The notes under the pieces were generated by a model. It saw only the letters and a list, made by a program, of their open reading frames with translations. It had not been told where the DNA came from and did no database searches. DNA of 64,000 nucleotides from an uncultured Collinsella sp. GTDB lineage: Bacteria; Actinomycetota; Coriobacteriia; Coriobacteriales; Coriobacteriaceae. Location of the stretch: NCBI GenBank assembly GCA_902494245.1, contig CABUSR010000002.1, forward strand, positions 1 to 64,000, given 5' to 3'. A program made the translations under genes and the position numbers. Below are positions 45,045 to 54,022 of this stretch, piece after piece (within the stretch, counting starts at the first letter, position 1; each line of letters begins with the position of its first letter).

Positions 45045-45605
45045 CTACACAAGCTCGTCAGACTGCTCTTGGAGCAGCGAGGCATAACTCCAGATCACCG
45101 AGATACACAGACAGACAGCCGCGCCGATAAGCGACCCCGCATCAAAGGCAACGCCTTGGCAAATCTCAATAACGAAGGAATGAGGCACGACGTAAAGCTC
45201 CAGCCCACCAATGGTAAGATTGACCGATCCGTAGGCACCAATAAGCGAAACCGCGGCGTTAACAGCAAAGGCAAGCGCAAGAACACGGATAAGCCGCACA
45301 TGCGTCTTGGTAAAGGGCGAGACGCCTCGCGAGATGTTACGGCTGATCCCACACAGAACGACAAGCGAAATACCCACGACGAGTGCCAGGCACAGTCCGC
45401 TTGGGATAACGATGCACCCGCCATCGAGAAGCGTCACGACGCCGAAAGAATCGACAGAGGCAACGTTTGCAACCGCATACCAGATCACGTAAACAACCAA
45501 CGCGGCAAAAGCGACGAGCATCCCTGCAAAAACGGCTGCCATGCAAAAGCCAAGCTTCCTGATATTTTCGCCCGCCTTGGCCATACGCTGAACGCTGTTA
45601 GACAT
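45045..45605 (-). CDS. DUF2975-like membrane protein
   Basis: 186 residues with four predicted helices and a loop ISRNISRGVSPFTKTHVRLIRVLA that is diagnostic of DUF2975. Start at 45605 has GAGGGTGAG upstream; the longer frame is rejected. Paired with the YozG-type regulator downstream. Confidence 0.83.
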   Translation of the reverse strand: MSNSVQRMAKAGENIRKLGFCMAAVFAGMLVAFAALVVYVIWYAVANVASVDSFGVVTLLDGGCIVIPSGLCLALVVGISLVVLCGISRNISRGVSPFTKTHVRLIRVLALAFAVNAAVSLIGAYGSVNLTIGGLELYVVPHSFVIEICQGVAFDAGSLIGAAVCLCISVIWSYASLLQEQSDELV

Positions 45606-45747
45606 ACACTCACCCTCATCGACTCTATCGTTATTCGAACAGTTTATCGAACAACGATATTGATTGCATGCGGAAAGCCCCGCCAGTGCGCATAGGCCAT
45701 TTACTAACCCGGAGGGGTGAGCGTGGATTTTTGGACACATATCGAAC

Positions 45748-45811
45748 GAGAGTGGATAATCTCCCACTTTGAGGCCGCCACCGGGCCTAAAACGGGAGAT
45801 TATCCACTCTC
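45748..45811. repeat. Long palindrome (GAGAGTGGATAATCTCCC)
   Basis: Perfect 18-bp arms (45748-45765 with 45794-45811) flank a 28-base loop. Lies between the DUF2975 and Hpt genes. Similar in design, not in sequence, to the TTGCGGTG palindromes at 50150, 57504 and 58727. Confidence 0.85.
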
Positions 45812-45835
45812 ATAGTCATCAAGGCTCGCAAGCTC

Positions 45836-46192
45836 TTATTCGGCCGCTTCGCGCAGGGCCGACATCGTCGCCGCATATTGCTGCTGCAGCGCATGCATCC
45901 CCTCGCGGGCGCCGTCAACGGCATCGGCACCGCGCAGCGCTTCGGTCACCACGACCGCCGGCTCGTACAGATTATCGAATCCCAGGTTCTGGCTCACGCC
46001 CTTGAGCGTGTGCGCTGCCATAAACGCACCTTCGGCGTCTCCTGCCGCCATGGCGGCCTCCAGCTTGTCCATGCTCTCGTCATCCAAAAACTTGAGGGCA
46101 AAGCGGGCAAGCATTTCCTCGCCCATCAGCCGAGCGCACGCGTCATCATAATTAGCGCCGATCTTCTCATACGCCTCACGCATGGAAATCAT
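45836..46192 (-). CDS. Stand-alone histidine phosphotransfer (Hpt) protein
   Basis: 118 residues forming one Hpt helical bundle. The phospho-accepting motif is AAHTLKGVSQNLGF, with the His near residue 61. GGAG lies ten bases before ATG 46192. Located 24 bases after the GGDEF-receiver-HD-GYP gene, so it may pass phosphoryl groups to that receiver from a hybrid kinase elsewhere. Confidence 0.87.
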   Translation of the reverse strand: MISMREAYEKIGANYDDACARLMGEEMLARFALKFLDDESMDKLEAAMAAGDAEGAFMAAHTLKGVSQNLGFDNLYEPAVVVTEALRGADAVDGAREGMHALQQQYAATMSALREAAE

Positions 46193-46216
46193 GGATTAAA
46201 AACTCCTTTGTTCAAA

Positions 46217-48097
46217 CTAAATCGTGGGAAACGCGACAACGTCGGCGGGGCGTGCCAACGTCTCGGCAATACGGTCTTGCACCTCGAGCAGGCAGTCGAG
46301 CAACAGCGGGTTAAAGGTGCCGCACTTACCGTCCAGGATCATTTGGATCGCCTCCTTGTGCGGGATAGCGTCTTTGTATACGCGCACGCTCGTCAGCGCA
46401 TCATACACGTCGGCCACCGAAACCACCTGTGCGGCAATGGGAATTTCGTCGCCCTTAAGGCCATCGGGGTAACCCTTGCCGTCCCAGCGCTCGTGGTGCC
46501 AACGCGCAATCTGGTACGCATATTCCATAAGCGCATTGCCGGCGTGATGGCTACCCAGCTCACGTAGCATGTCGGCGCCGATCGTGGTATGCGTCTTCAT
46601 AATCTCGAACTCCTCGGGCGTAAGGCGTCCGGGCTTGTTGAGAATCGCATCGTCAATCGACATCTTGCCGATATCGTGCAGCGCCGAAGCCAGGGCGATC
46701 GTGGAGCGTTCCTCATTGTCGAGGAAGATCGTGCCGCTACGCTGGACCAGACAGCCAAGCAGCAGCTCGGTCAGCTTCTCGATGTTCGTAACGTGCCTGC
46801 CGCTCTCGCCGTTGCGAAGCTCCATGACGCCGGCCATGATGTCGATGAGCATGCGACTGTTCTTGACGCGCTCGTTGTACTGCTGGGACAGCAGGCTCGT
46901 CAGGCGGCGCTGTTTGGCGTATAGGCGGATGGTGTTGCTTACACGGCGGCGCACGACACGGGAGTCAAACGGGCGGTTGATATAGTCCGAGGCGCCCAGC
47001 TCGTACGCGCGCAGAACCATATCATCGGAATCTTCGCTCGAAATCATGATGAAAGGCAGATTGTCGATACCCGATCGGCGCGACAGATCGGCCAGCACCT
47101 CAAAGCCGCTTATACCCGGCATGACAATATCCAGCAGCACGAGCGACAACTCATCGCCATAGCGGTCGACCATGTCGAGCGCCGTACGACCGTTGGCGGC
47201 CTCGAGGATGCAATACTCGTCCTTGAGCATCTCGTTGAGAATGGCTCGGTTCATCTCGGAGTCATCGACAATAAGCACCAAAGGCTTTTCGCTTTGGAAG
47301 GCTTCGATGGAATCGGCATCGGTCACGACCGTACCGGCTTTTGCCTTAGCGCGGCTCAGTAACTGGACAGCGCGGCCAACGCCCTCATCGACCGTCTCGC
47401 CATGAATGCGAACGCCACCAACACATGCCGTCAAGCTCACGTACTCATGGCCCGGAACAATCGTGGCATGAACGGCATCGGACACCTGATGCAGGCGACG
47501 GGTGAAGTCATCGGAGGGAATATTGGGCATGACGACCACAAACTTGTCGCAGCCATAGCGTACGAGCTCGTCAGTCGAACGAATTCCGCTGCGTATGGCT
47601 GTCGCCACAGCACCGAGCGCAAGGTCGCCGGCATGACGGCCACACGTATCGTTGAAGACCCTAAAATCATCAAGGTCGATCACCGCAACGCCGGCATTCA
47701 TGCGGGCGCTACGGAGCTTTTCCTCGTAATATCGGCGATTGCGCACACTCGTCAGCACATCGGTGTAGACGAGGTCCTCTTCTGCAGCCTCTTGCTCATC
47801 GATCGGACGCACCATCAGCAGGACGTGAGGCTCGCCCTCAACCTTCAGAGGGCGCAGGCGAGCGCGGTACTCGGTACCATCATTGAGCAGCTGCTCCGAC
47901 ACCTCATCGGAATCTGCCAAGGCCTCAAGACTCGACTGACGCAGACAAGGGCACCGATTGCCGGCGAGCAGGCAGTTAGGCTCGCTCTTAATCTGATCGG
48001 CCGACAGCAAACGCACCACGGGGTAGGTCTTCGCGACGCGGGCGACCTCGGCGGCAGCCTCCTCGTCGGTTAGATTGACCTCGTGATTATTGAGCAT
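46217..48097 (-). CDS. GGDEF-receiver-HD-GYP regulator
   Basis: 626 residues. N-terminal PAS-like part with Cys-rich CLLAGNRCPC (~43-52); GGDEF domain (~112-268) whose active site is degenerate (GCDKF); receiver (~273-392) with DDSEMNR and phospho-acceptor in LLDIVMPG; HD-GYP domain (~405-610) with HDIGK, HHERWDGKGYPDG and DVYDALTS. The intact HD-GYP should hydrolyse c-di-GMP or a related dinucleotide; the GGDEF probably senses or is inert. The receiver is internal rather than N-terminal. RBS GGAAGGG. Operon with the Hpt gene. Confidence 0.9.
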   Translation of the reverse strand: MLNNHEVNLTDEEAAAEVARVAKTYPVVRLLSADQIKSEPNCLLAGNRCPCLRQSSLEALADSDEVSEQLLNDGTEYRARLRPLKVEGEPHVLLMVRPIDEQEAAEEDLVYTDVLTSVRNRRYYEEKLRSARMNAGVAVIDLDDFRVFNDTCGRHAGDLALGAVATAIRSGIRSTDELVRYGCDKFVVVMPNIPSDDFTRRLHQVSDAVHATIVPGHEYVSLTACVGGVRIHGETVDEGVGRAVQLLSRAKAKAGTVVTDADSIEAFQSEKPLVLIVDDSEMNRAILNEMLKDEYCILEAANGRTALDMVDRYGDELSLVLLDIVMPGISGFEVLADLSRRSGIDNLPFIMISSEDSDDMVLRAYELGASDYINRPFDSRVVRRRVSNTIRLYAKQRRLTSLLSQQYNERVKNSRMLIDIMAGVMELRNGESGRHVTNIEKLTELLLGCLVQRSGTIFLDNEERSTIALASALHDIGKMSIDDAILNKPGRLTPEEFEIMKTHTTIGADMLRELGSHHAGNALMEYAYQIARWHHERWDGKGYPDGLKGDEIPIAAQVVSVADVYDALTSVRVYKDAIPHKEAIQMILDGKCGTFNPLLLDCLLEVQDRIAETLARPADVVAFPTI

Positions 48098-48308
48098 ATG
48101 GGGCCCTTCCTATCGTTACGCACGGCAACGGTGCATATCAATTGGTACAAGGGTAACATCTAACAGCTGAAGGCAAACGCGCGATTATCGTTACATTTTT
48201 ATGACCTGACAAACGGCGGTAATGGAGCCGCGGGCGCGCGGTTATGGGCGCATTCGTTAACAATGACGAAACGCTAACAGCCCCTCTCCCCGCAGGTCAT
48301 CGAGCGTG

Positions 48309-49106
48309 CTAACGCTCCAAGACGTCGCGAACGGCGTTTGCCGCCGTAACGGGGCGATCGCGCAAACCGTTATGCGCGCCCGGGATCGTCACAAGGGGGC
48401 AATCGAGATATTCGGCAGCCGCTCGCGTACCAGCCTCGCGGGGCGTACCGAGCGAAAGCTCGCCGAGAAGCACAGCAGCAACGGACTTCGATGCGCAGAC
48501 ACTATCCCAATTGGGAACGTAAGTCATATTTGTTCCATATTCGTTCGCCATAAAGCAACGACCATTGCGCAGGGCATGTTTGACTTCCGCTTCGGTCGTC
48601 CCGGGAGCCTCGGGGTCCAAGTCGCCAAGGGCTCCCAAGAAAAGCCGGAGCGCCCTTGAAACCTTTCCAGCCGCAATCATATCGAGCAAAACCGGAGCTG
48701 CGCCCATGCCGACGCCTTCGGCCGACACAGCCGGCTCATGCAGAATCGCACGGGCGACGAGATGGGGTTCGGTGCGAAGAAGCTCCAGCGCCACCAACGT
48801 ACCGGCGCTGTGCGCAAGCACATTTGTCGGAGCGCCAACGTGTTCGATCACGGCTTGCAGGTCGGCGGCCTGAGCGGCAAGATCATAGCTGTCGTCTGCC
48901 GCATCGCTGCTGTCACCGCAGCCGCGGCGGTCGTAGGCAATTACGCGGTAGTTGCGACTGAGCTCACAAGCGATACCGTCAAAAAATGTGCCGTCGACAC
49001 AAGCGCCGTGCACGCACACCAAGGCAGGAGTATCAGGCGACACATCCGAGCCGGCATATTCGCGACAGGCAATCGTGGTGCCCGCATTCTCTACCGTAAA
49101 ATCCAT
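48309..49106 (-). CDS. Alpha/beta hydrolase
   Basis: 265 residues. Oxyanion HGACVDG, nucleophile elbow in LAHSAGTL (Ser ~98), and catalytic His in GAHNGLRD near the C-terminus; RRGCGDS is the typical strand-4 loop. Substrate unknown. Gene-free bases 48098-48308 upstream of the previous gene hold nothing recognisable. Confidence 0.88.
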   Translation of the reverse strand: MDFTVENAGTTIACREYAGSDVSPDTPALVCVHGACVDGTFFDGIACELSRNYRVIAYDRRGCGDSSDAADDSYDLAAQAADLQAVIEHVGAPTNVLAHSAGTLVALELLRTEPHLVARAILHEPAVSAEGVGMGAAPVLLDMIAAGKVSRALRLFLGALGDLDPEAPGTTEAEVKHALRNGRCFMANEYGTNMTYVPNWDSVCASKSVAAVLLGELSLGTPREAGTRAAAEYLDCPLVTIPGAHNGLRDRPVTAANAVRDVLER

Positions 49107-49325
49107 GTTGCGCCCCCATCATCAATGCTCATCCAGTTGCACGTCAGTGCGGTTGGATGGACCCGCATTGCCTTACGCCTTGTTAACAGATTAACTTTAC
49201 CCGACCCGAGGCTTTTCATGGCACGGCATAATGAGCGACGTGAAAAAACGAAACTTGTAAAGCAAGAGCCCGCACCTTGCTTTGGAGCCGATGCTATGCT
49301 TAGGCACAATTGTCTTGAGGAGCAT

Positions 49326-50108
49326 ATGCCTATGTCTACGTTTTTGAATGCCAGCCCCATCTTTGGGCCCGTTCGCAGCCGTCGCCTTGGTCTCTCGCTC
49401 GGCGTCAACATGATGCCGGCCAGCGGCAAAATCTGCACGTTCGACTGCATTTACTGCGAAAACGGCCTCAACGCCGAGCGCCCCTGTCATGAGCCGTACA
49501 ACACAGCTGCCGTGGTACTCGACGCGCTCGAGGCAAAGCTGCGCGAGATGGCAGCCGAGGGCGAGCTCCCCGATGTGATCACCTTCGCAGGCAACGGCGA
49601 GCCCACTGCCGCACCGGAGTTTCCGCAGGCCATCGCCGGCGCCGTCGCGTTGCGCGACGAGCTTGCCCCAAACTCCAAGATCGCCGTGCTCTCCAACGGC
49701 ACGCGCGCCGACCGCCCCCAGGTGCACGACGCGCTCATGATGGTCGACGACAACATCCTCAAGCTCGATACCGTCGACCCGACGTTTATCCAGCTGCTCG
49801 ACCAGCCTGTTGGCCCCTACGACGTCGAGCACCAGATCGAAACGTTCGCAAGCTTTGACGGTCACGTTATTATCCAGACGATCTTTTTGACCGGCGAGTA
49901 TCAGGGCAAGCTCATCGACAACACCGGCGAGGAGTACGTTGCCCCCTGGCTCGCGGCGCTTGAGCGCATTCGCCCACAAGAAGCGACCATCTACACGGTA
50001 GCGCGCGAGACACCGGTCGCCGGCCTTGCCAAAGCGGCGCCCGAGGTGCTCGACGCCATTGCTGCGCGCGTGCGCGTCCTCGGCATCCCTTGCCAGGTGA
50101 GCTACTAG
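49326..50108 (+). CDS. Radical SAM protein
   Basis: 260 residues. The cluster motif CTFDCIYC (~39-46) and GNGEPT for SAM binding are intact. FGPVRSRRLGLSLGVN is shared with the MoaA-like/wybutosine-type group of small radical SAM proteins whose substrates are not established. Start at 49326 with AGGAG seven bases upstream. Confidence 0.88.
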   Translation: MPMSTFLNASPIFGPVRSRRLGLSLGVNMMPASGKICTFDCIYCENGLNAERPCHEPYNTAAVVLDALEAKLREMAAEGELPDVITFAGNGEPTAAPEFPQAIAGAVALRDELAPNSKIAVLSNGTRADRPQVHDALMMVDDNILKLDTVDPTFIQLLDQPVGPYDVEHQIETFASFDGHVIIQTIFLTGEYQGKLIDNTGEEYVAPWLAALERIRPQEATIYTVARETPVAGLAKAAPEVLDAIAARVRVLGIPCQVSY

Positions 50109-50149
50109 CAAAACCACGCAGCAGCTAGTGCCCGCCATCCCGCTCCATC

Positions 50150-50216
50150 AGTTGCGGTGATATAGTTCCTATTTATGCTGTTAAACCGCTTAAATCGGAA
50201 CTATATCACCGCAACT
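50150..50216. repeat. TTGCGGTG palindrome, copy 1
   Basis: Perfect 20-bp arms AGTTGCGGTGATATAGTTCC (50150-50169) and complement (50197-50216) with a 27-base loop. Between the radical SAM and methionine aminopeptidase genes, ~50 bases upstream of the latter. Confidence 0.9.
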
Positions 50217-50268
50217 TTTATGGACGCGTGGGTGGGCTATACTAGCTGCGGATGAAAGGAAGTTAGCC

Positions 50269-51156
50269 ATGTATGACAAAGGACCCGTGCCTGGCCGCAA
50301 CGACGCTTGCTGGTGCGGCAGCGGCAAGAAATACAAGAAATGCCATAGCGCCTTTGATGAGCGCCTCGAGCGCTTGTGGGAAGAGGGCTGGGAGGTTCTG
50401 CCTCGCACGCTCTACAAGACACCCGCCGATATCGAGGGCATCAAGCGCTCGGCCGCTATCAACGTGGGCGTGCTCGATTACGTAGGCGAACACATCGCCG
50501 CGGGCATGACCACCAACCAGATCGACCAGATGATCTACGACTACACCGTTGAGCACGGCGGCACGCCGGCCGACCTCAACTACGAGGGCTATCCCAAGAG
50601 CGTGTGCACCTCGATCAACGACGTCGTCTGCCACGGTATCCCCTGCGATGCGGATGTGCTGCACGAGGGCGACATCATCAACGTGGACTGCTCCACGATC
50701 CTGGACGGTTACTTTAGCGACTCGAGCCGCATGTTCTGTATCGGCGAGGTCTCGGCCGAGCGCCAGCGCCTGGTCGACGTCACCCGCGCCAGCGTGGAGG
50801 CGGGCCTGACAGCCGTCAAGCCATGGCTGCCGTTGTCCGTGATGGCCGAGGCCGTGCAAAAGACGGTCGAGGACGCCGGCTTTAGCGTGGTGCGCGAGTA
50901 CGGTGGACACGGCATCGGTAAGGAGTTCCACGAGGACCCGTTTGTGGGCTTTACCACCGAGGCGCCCGATGTGGACACCATCATGGCTCCGGGCATGGTC
51001 TTTACCATCGAGCCCATGGTCGACGCCGGAGCGCCCGACATCAAGATCAGCAAGGGCGACGGTTGGTGCGTGCGTACCAAGGACGGCAGCGATTCGGCCC
51101 AGTGCGAGGTACAACTCGTGGTGACCGAGGATGGTTACGAGCTGCTGAGCTGGTAG
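50269..51156 (+). CDS. map: Methionine aminopeptidase with N-terminal SEC-C zinc finger
   Basis: 295 residues. Residues 1-28 form a SEC-C motif (GRNDACWCGSGKKYKKC) like that of SecA, which binds zinc and ribosomes. The M24 catalytic domain has His in VCHGIP, metal Asp in INVDCS and DSSRMF, GHGIGKEFHE, FTIEPM and a final Glu in QCEVQLV. Removes N-terminal Met from nascent proteins. RBS AAAGGAAG. Confidence 0.95.
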   Translation: MYDKGPVPGRNDACWCGSGKKYKKCHSAFDERLERLWEEGWEVLPRTLYKTPADIEGIKRSAAINVGVLDYVGEHIAAGMTTNQIDQMIYDYTVEHGGTPADLNYEGYPKSVCTSINDVVCHGIPCDADVLHEGDIINVDCSTILDGYFSDSSRMFCIGEVSAERQRLVDVTRASVEAGLTAVKPWLPLSVMAEAVQKTVEDAGFSVVREYGGHGIGKEFHEDPFVGFTTEAPDVDTIMAPGMVFTIEPMVDAGAPDIKISKGDGWCVRTKDGSDSAQCEVQLVVTEDGYELLSW

Positions 51157-51164
51157 CCGTGGAT

Positions 51165-51208
51165 ACGCCGGATGCTGACGGGCACGCTCGTCTTGCATCC
51201 GGCGTTTT
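51165..51208 (+). terminator. Terminator of map
   Basis: ACGCCGGATGC (51165-51175) pairs with GCATCCGGCGT (51195-51205), then TTTTATT. Confidence 0.9.
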
Positions 51209-51225
51209 ATTTAAACGTTTTGCCT

Positions 51226-51265
51226 GATAAAACCTGCCAAAATAAACCTGTCCCTTTTTGGCAAG
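51226..51265. repeat. CTGTCCC-core hairpin repeat, family A, copy 4
   Basis: AAAACCTGCCAAAA, TAAACCTGTCCC and TTTTTGGCAAGT, ending 20 bases before the 2-hydroxyacid dehydrogenase start. Confidence 0.85.
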
Positions 51266-51285
51266 TCGAGCGGAGAGGACCGCTA

Positions 51286-52221
51286 GTGAACATCCTGGTT
51301 TTGCTGCCCGTCAATGACCGCCATCGCGCAATTCTTGAGTCGAGTGCTCCGGGCGAGGACTTTATCTACACGAGCGCCGACGCCGCCACGCACGAGCAGG
51401 TCGCCGATGCCGACGTGATCTTGGGCAACATAGACCCTGCCTTGCTTACCGCATGCGAGCATCTCCAGCTGTTGCAATTGCAGACCGCCGGCTATGACGA
51501 TTACTTGGCCGCCGGCACCGTGCCGGCTGAAGCCAAGCTGTCTTGCTCGATCGGCGCCTACGGTCAGGCCGTGAGCGAGCACATGTTTGCCATGGTCCTT
51601 TCCATGATGAAGCGCCTGCCCGGCTACCAGGACCTGCAGCGCGAGCATCGCTGGGAGGATTTGGGGCCGGTCACCTCGCTCAAAAACGCCAATGTGCTGG
51701 TGCTGGGCGCGGGCGACATTGGCGGCCACTTTGCCACGCTCTGCCGCAACATGGGTGCGCACGTCCGCGGCATCAAGCGCCACCCGCTCGTCTACCCCAT
51801 TGTGTTTGAGGACATGGACGGTATGGATGCCCTGTCCGAGCGCCTGGCCGAGGCTGACATCGTCGCATCCTTTATGCCCAGCACACCCGAGACCCGCGGC
51901 CTGGCGAACGCCGAGTTCTTCGCCGCGATGAAACCGGGCGCCTTCTTTGCCAACGGCGGCCGCGGCGACCTTGTGGTCGCCGACGACTTGGTTGCCGCCC
52001 TGGAGTCGGGACATCTCGCCGGCGCCGCGGTCGACGTCACCGACCCCGAACCGTTGCCTGAAACAAGCCCACTGTGGGATGCGCCCAACATGCTCATCAC
52101 GCCGCACGTCTCCGGCTGGTTCCATCTGGCCGCCACCCTCAACAACGTGGTCGACATCGCCGCGGAGAACCTGCGTCACCTGCAGGCCAGCGAGACGCTT
52201 CGCTGCTGGATCGAGCATTAG
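51286..52221 (+). CDS. D-isomer 2-hydroxyacid dehydrogenase family protein
   Basis: 311 residues from GTG at 51286 with GGAGAGG upstream. NAD-binding GAGDIGG, catalytic Arg in NGGRGDLV, Glu in TDPEPLPE and His in TPHVSGW are present. Such enzymes reduce 2-keto acids; a fermentative or amino-acid-derived substrate is plausible. The region between repeat and start is short, so the promoter may lie upstream of the repeat. Confidence 0.91.
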   Translation: MNILVLLPVNDRHRAILESSAPGEDFIYTSADAATHEQVADADVILGNIDPALLTACEHLQLLQLQTAGYDDYLAAGTVPAEAKLSCSIGAYGQAVSEHMFAMVLSMMKRLPGYQDLQREHRWEDLGPVTSLKNANVLVLGAGDIGGHFATLCRNMGAHVRGIKRHPLVYPIVFEDMDGMDALSERLAEADIVASFMPSTPETRGLANAEFFAAMKPGAFFANGGRGDLVVADDLVAALESGHLAGAAVDVTDPEPLPETSPLWDAPNMLITPHVSGWFHLAATLNNVVDIAAENLRHLQASETLRCWIEH

Positions 52222-52224
52222 GGT

Positions 52225-52248
52225 TCCGCCGTTCTAACGAACGGCGGA
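52225..52248 (+). terminator. First hairpin after the 2-hydroxyacid dehydrogenase
   Basis: TCCGCCGTTC and GAACGGCGGA form a 10-bp stem with a 4-base loop immediately after the stop. No T-run. Confidence 0.6.
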
Positions 52249-52291
52249 CCGGTCGACGCTGCGCGCCGCCCAGAGCGACAATTTGCCATTC

Positions 52292-52333
52292 AAAAGGTAA
52301 GGCATGACCAGAAGGTCTATGCCTTACCTTTTT
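52292..52333 (+). terminator. Strong bidirectional terminator
   Basis: AAAAGGTAAGGCAT (52292-52305) pairs perfectly with ATGCCTTACCTTTT (52319-52332), ending in T5; the A-run on the left gives a T-run for the opposite strand. Confidence 0.9.
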
Positions 52334-52430
52334 CATGCCAACTTGTTCGCTCTGGACATCGCTCGCTGACGTTTGCTCAACCTGCGGTGTCATAACAATT
52401 CTGTCCAGCTGTTGGCATTGCGGCATTTTC

Positions 52431-52476
52431 CCAGATAAAACCTGCCAAAGTGAACCTGTCCCTTTTTGACAGATTT
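52431..52476. repeat. CTGTCCC-core hairpin repeat, family A, copy 5
   Basis: AAAACCTGCCAAAG, TGAACCTGTCCC and TTTTTGACAGATTTT. It touches the stop codon of the M18 aminopeptidase gene on the minus strand. Confidence 0.82.
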
Positions 52477-53861
52477 TAGAGTTCCACGCTTTCGGCGCCG
52501 TTGATAGTTAGGTCGCGCTCGTAGAAGGCGGTGAGGGCGCGGATGGCGTACATTACGTCGCGTACGCCGCCGGTCTCGTAGCTTGAGTGCATGGCCAGCT
52601 GCGGCAGGCCCACGTCCACGGCATGCATGCTCGCCTGCATATTGGACAGGTTGCCGAGGGTGGAACCGCCCGCCATATCGCTCTTATTGGCGAAGGCCTG
52701 CGTGGGCACGTCGGCGTCATCGCAAATAGCCTGGAACACTGCACGGCTAAAGGCATCGGTGCAGTAGTGCTGGTTGGCGGCTTCCTTGATGACGATGCCG
52801 CCGTTGAGCACAACCTGGTTGCGCGCATCGCACTTCTCGGCGTGGTTGGGGTGCACGGCATGCGCGTTGTCACAGCTCACGAGCATCGATGCGGCAAGGG
52901 CGCGATGATACGACTCGTCGTCAAAGCCCAGCGAGCCGTTAATGCGGCGCAGCGCGTCGGCCAAGAACGTCGACATGGCGCCCTGCTTGGTCTCGGAGCC
53001 AACCTCCTCGTTATCAAAGCAGCAGAAGACCGAGATATCGCGCGCGTTCTCAGCACCCAAAAATGCCTGCAGCGAGGTATAGGCGCAGGCCAGGTCGTCG
53101 AGCTTGGGCGTCGAGATAAACTCGTCGGCCCAGCCCCAAATGCGCGCATCCTGACGATTGACCAGGAACAGATCGCGACCCAGAATCTGCTCGGGCTCAA
53201 CGTCCAACTCGTCGGCGATCAGAGCATCAAAGTCGCCCTGCTTAAGATCACCGGCGCTGATGAGCGGGCACAGGTCGACGGCGCGGTTGGGCGCAAAGCC
53301 CTCGTTAACGCCACGGTTCATATGGATGGCAAGGCTCGGAATAATGGCAACCTCGCGCTCGGTGGCAAGCAGGCGGCTCTCAATACGCTCGCCTTCGCGC
53401 ACCAGTACGCGGCCCGCGAGCGCCAGCGGGCGGTCGAACCAGGTGTAGTCGATCATGCCGCCGTATGCCTCGGTGTTCAGGCGCAGCGTCTCGCCCGCGC
53501 CGTCAAGCTCGGGCACAGCCTTGACCTTAAACGTCGGCGAGTCACTGTGCGACGCCGTCAGCTGAAAATGGTAGTCGCCGGCAACGCCGTCCTCGCCCCA
53601 CGTCGCGGCCAGGTCCTCGCCCACCTTAAAGGCAACAACGCTCGAGGTGTTGCGCTGCGTGTAATAACGCCCGCCCGGCTCGATGTCCCACGCCGCATTC
53701 TCGGGCAGGTAGGCAAAGCCCGCCTCGTCGAGCTCGGCCATGATGGTCGCCGCCGTATGGAACATGCTGGGGCACGCCTCGATAAAGTCGATAAGGTCGT
53801 TGGCGGCCTCGATATCGTCGGCCGTCACATGCGCGCGCTCGGGCGTTTCCTGATCCGTCAT
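52476..53861 (-). CDS. M18 family aminopeptidase
   Basis: 461 residues. Metal ligands in TASHSDSP (His), CFDNEEVGS (catalytic Glu pair) and MLVSCDNAHAVHPNH; the C-terminal SSYETGG is typical of M18 (aspartyl aminopeptidase/ApeB type). Cleaves N-terminal residues from peptides in the cytosol. Start M-T-D-Q at 53861 with GGGGAGAG; the frame further upstream is not used. Confidence 0.93.
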   Translation of the reverse strand: MTDQETPERAHVTADDIEAANDLIDFIEACPSMFHTAATIMAELDEAGFAYLPENAAWDIEPGGRYYTQRNTSSVVAFKVGEDLAATWGEDGVAGDYHFQLTASHSDSPTFKVKAVPELDGAGETLRLNTEAYGGMIDYTWFDRPLALAGRVLVREGERIESRLLATEREVAIIPSLAIHMNRGVNEGFAPNRAVDLCPLISAGDLKQGDFDALIADELDVEPEQILGRDLFLVNRQDARIWGWADEFISTPKLDDLACAYTSLQAFLGAENARDISVFCCFDNEEVGSETKQGAMSTFLADALRRINGSLGFDDESYHRALAASMLVSCDNAHAVHPNHAEKCDARNQVVLNGGIVIKEAANQHYCTDAFSRAVFQAICDDADVPTQAFANKSDMAGGSTLGNLSNMQASMHAVDVGLPQLAMHSSYETGGVRDVMYAIRALTAFYERDLTINGAESVEL

Positions 53862-54022
53862 GCTCTCCCCTTTCGCTGGGTTGATGGTTCCCTCCAGCAT
53901 ACCCCGCCACGCCAGCGCCGCGCTCTTCATTCCATGTTTAATCCCGCGCCGCTCACCAAGTTGAGCCATCATGCCCGCACTCCTTTTGCGACAATTACGC
54001 TAACAGGACGAGAGGAGCCGTC

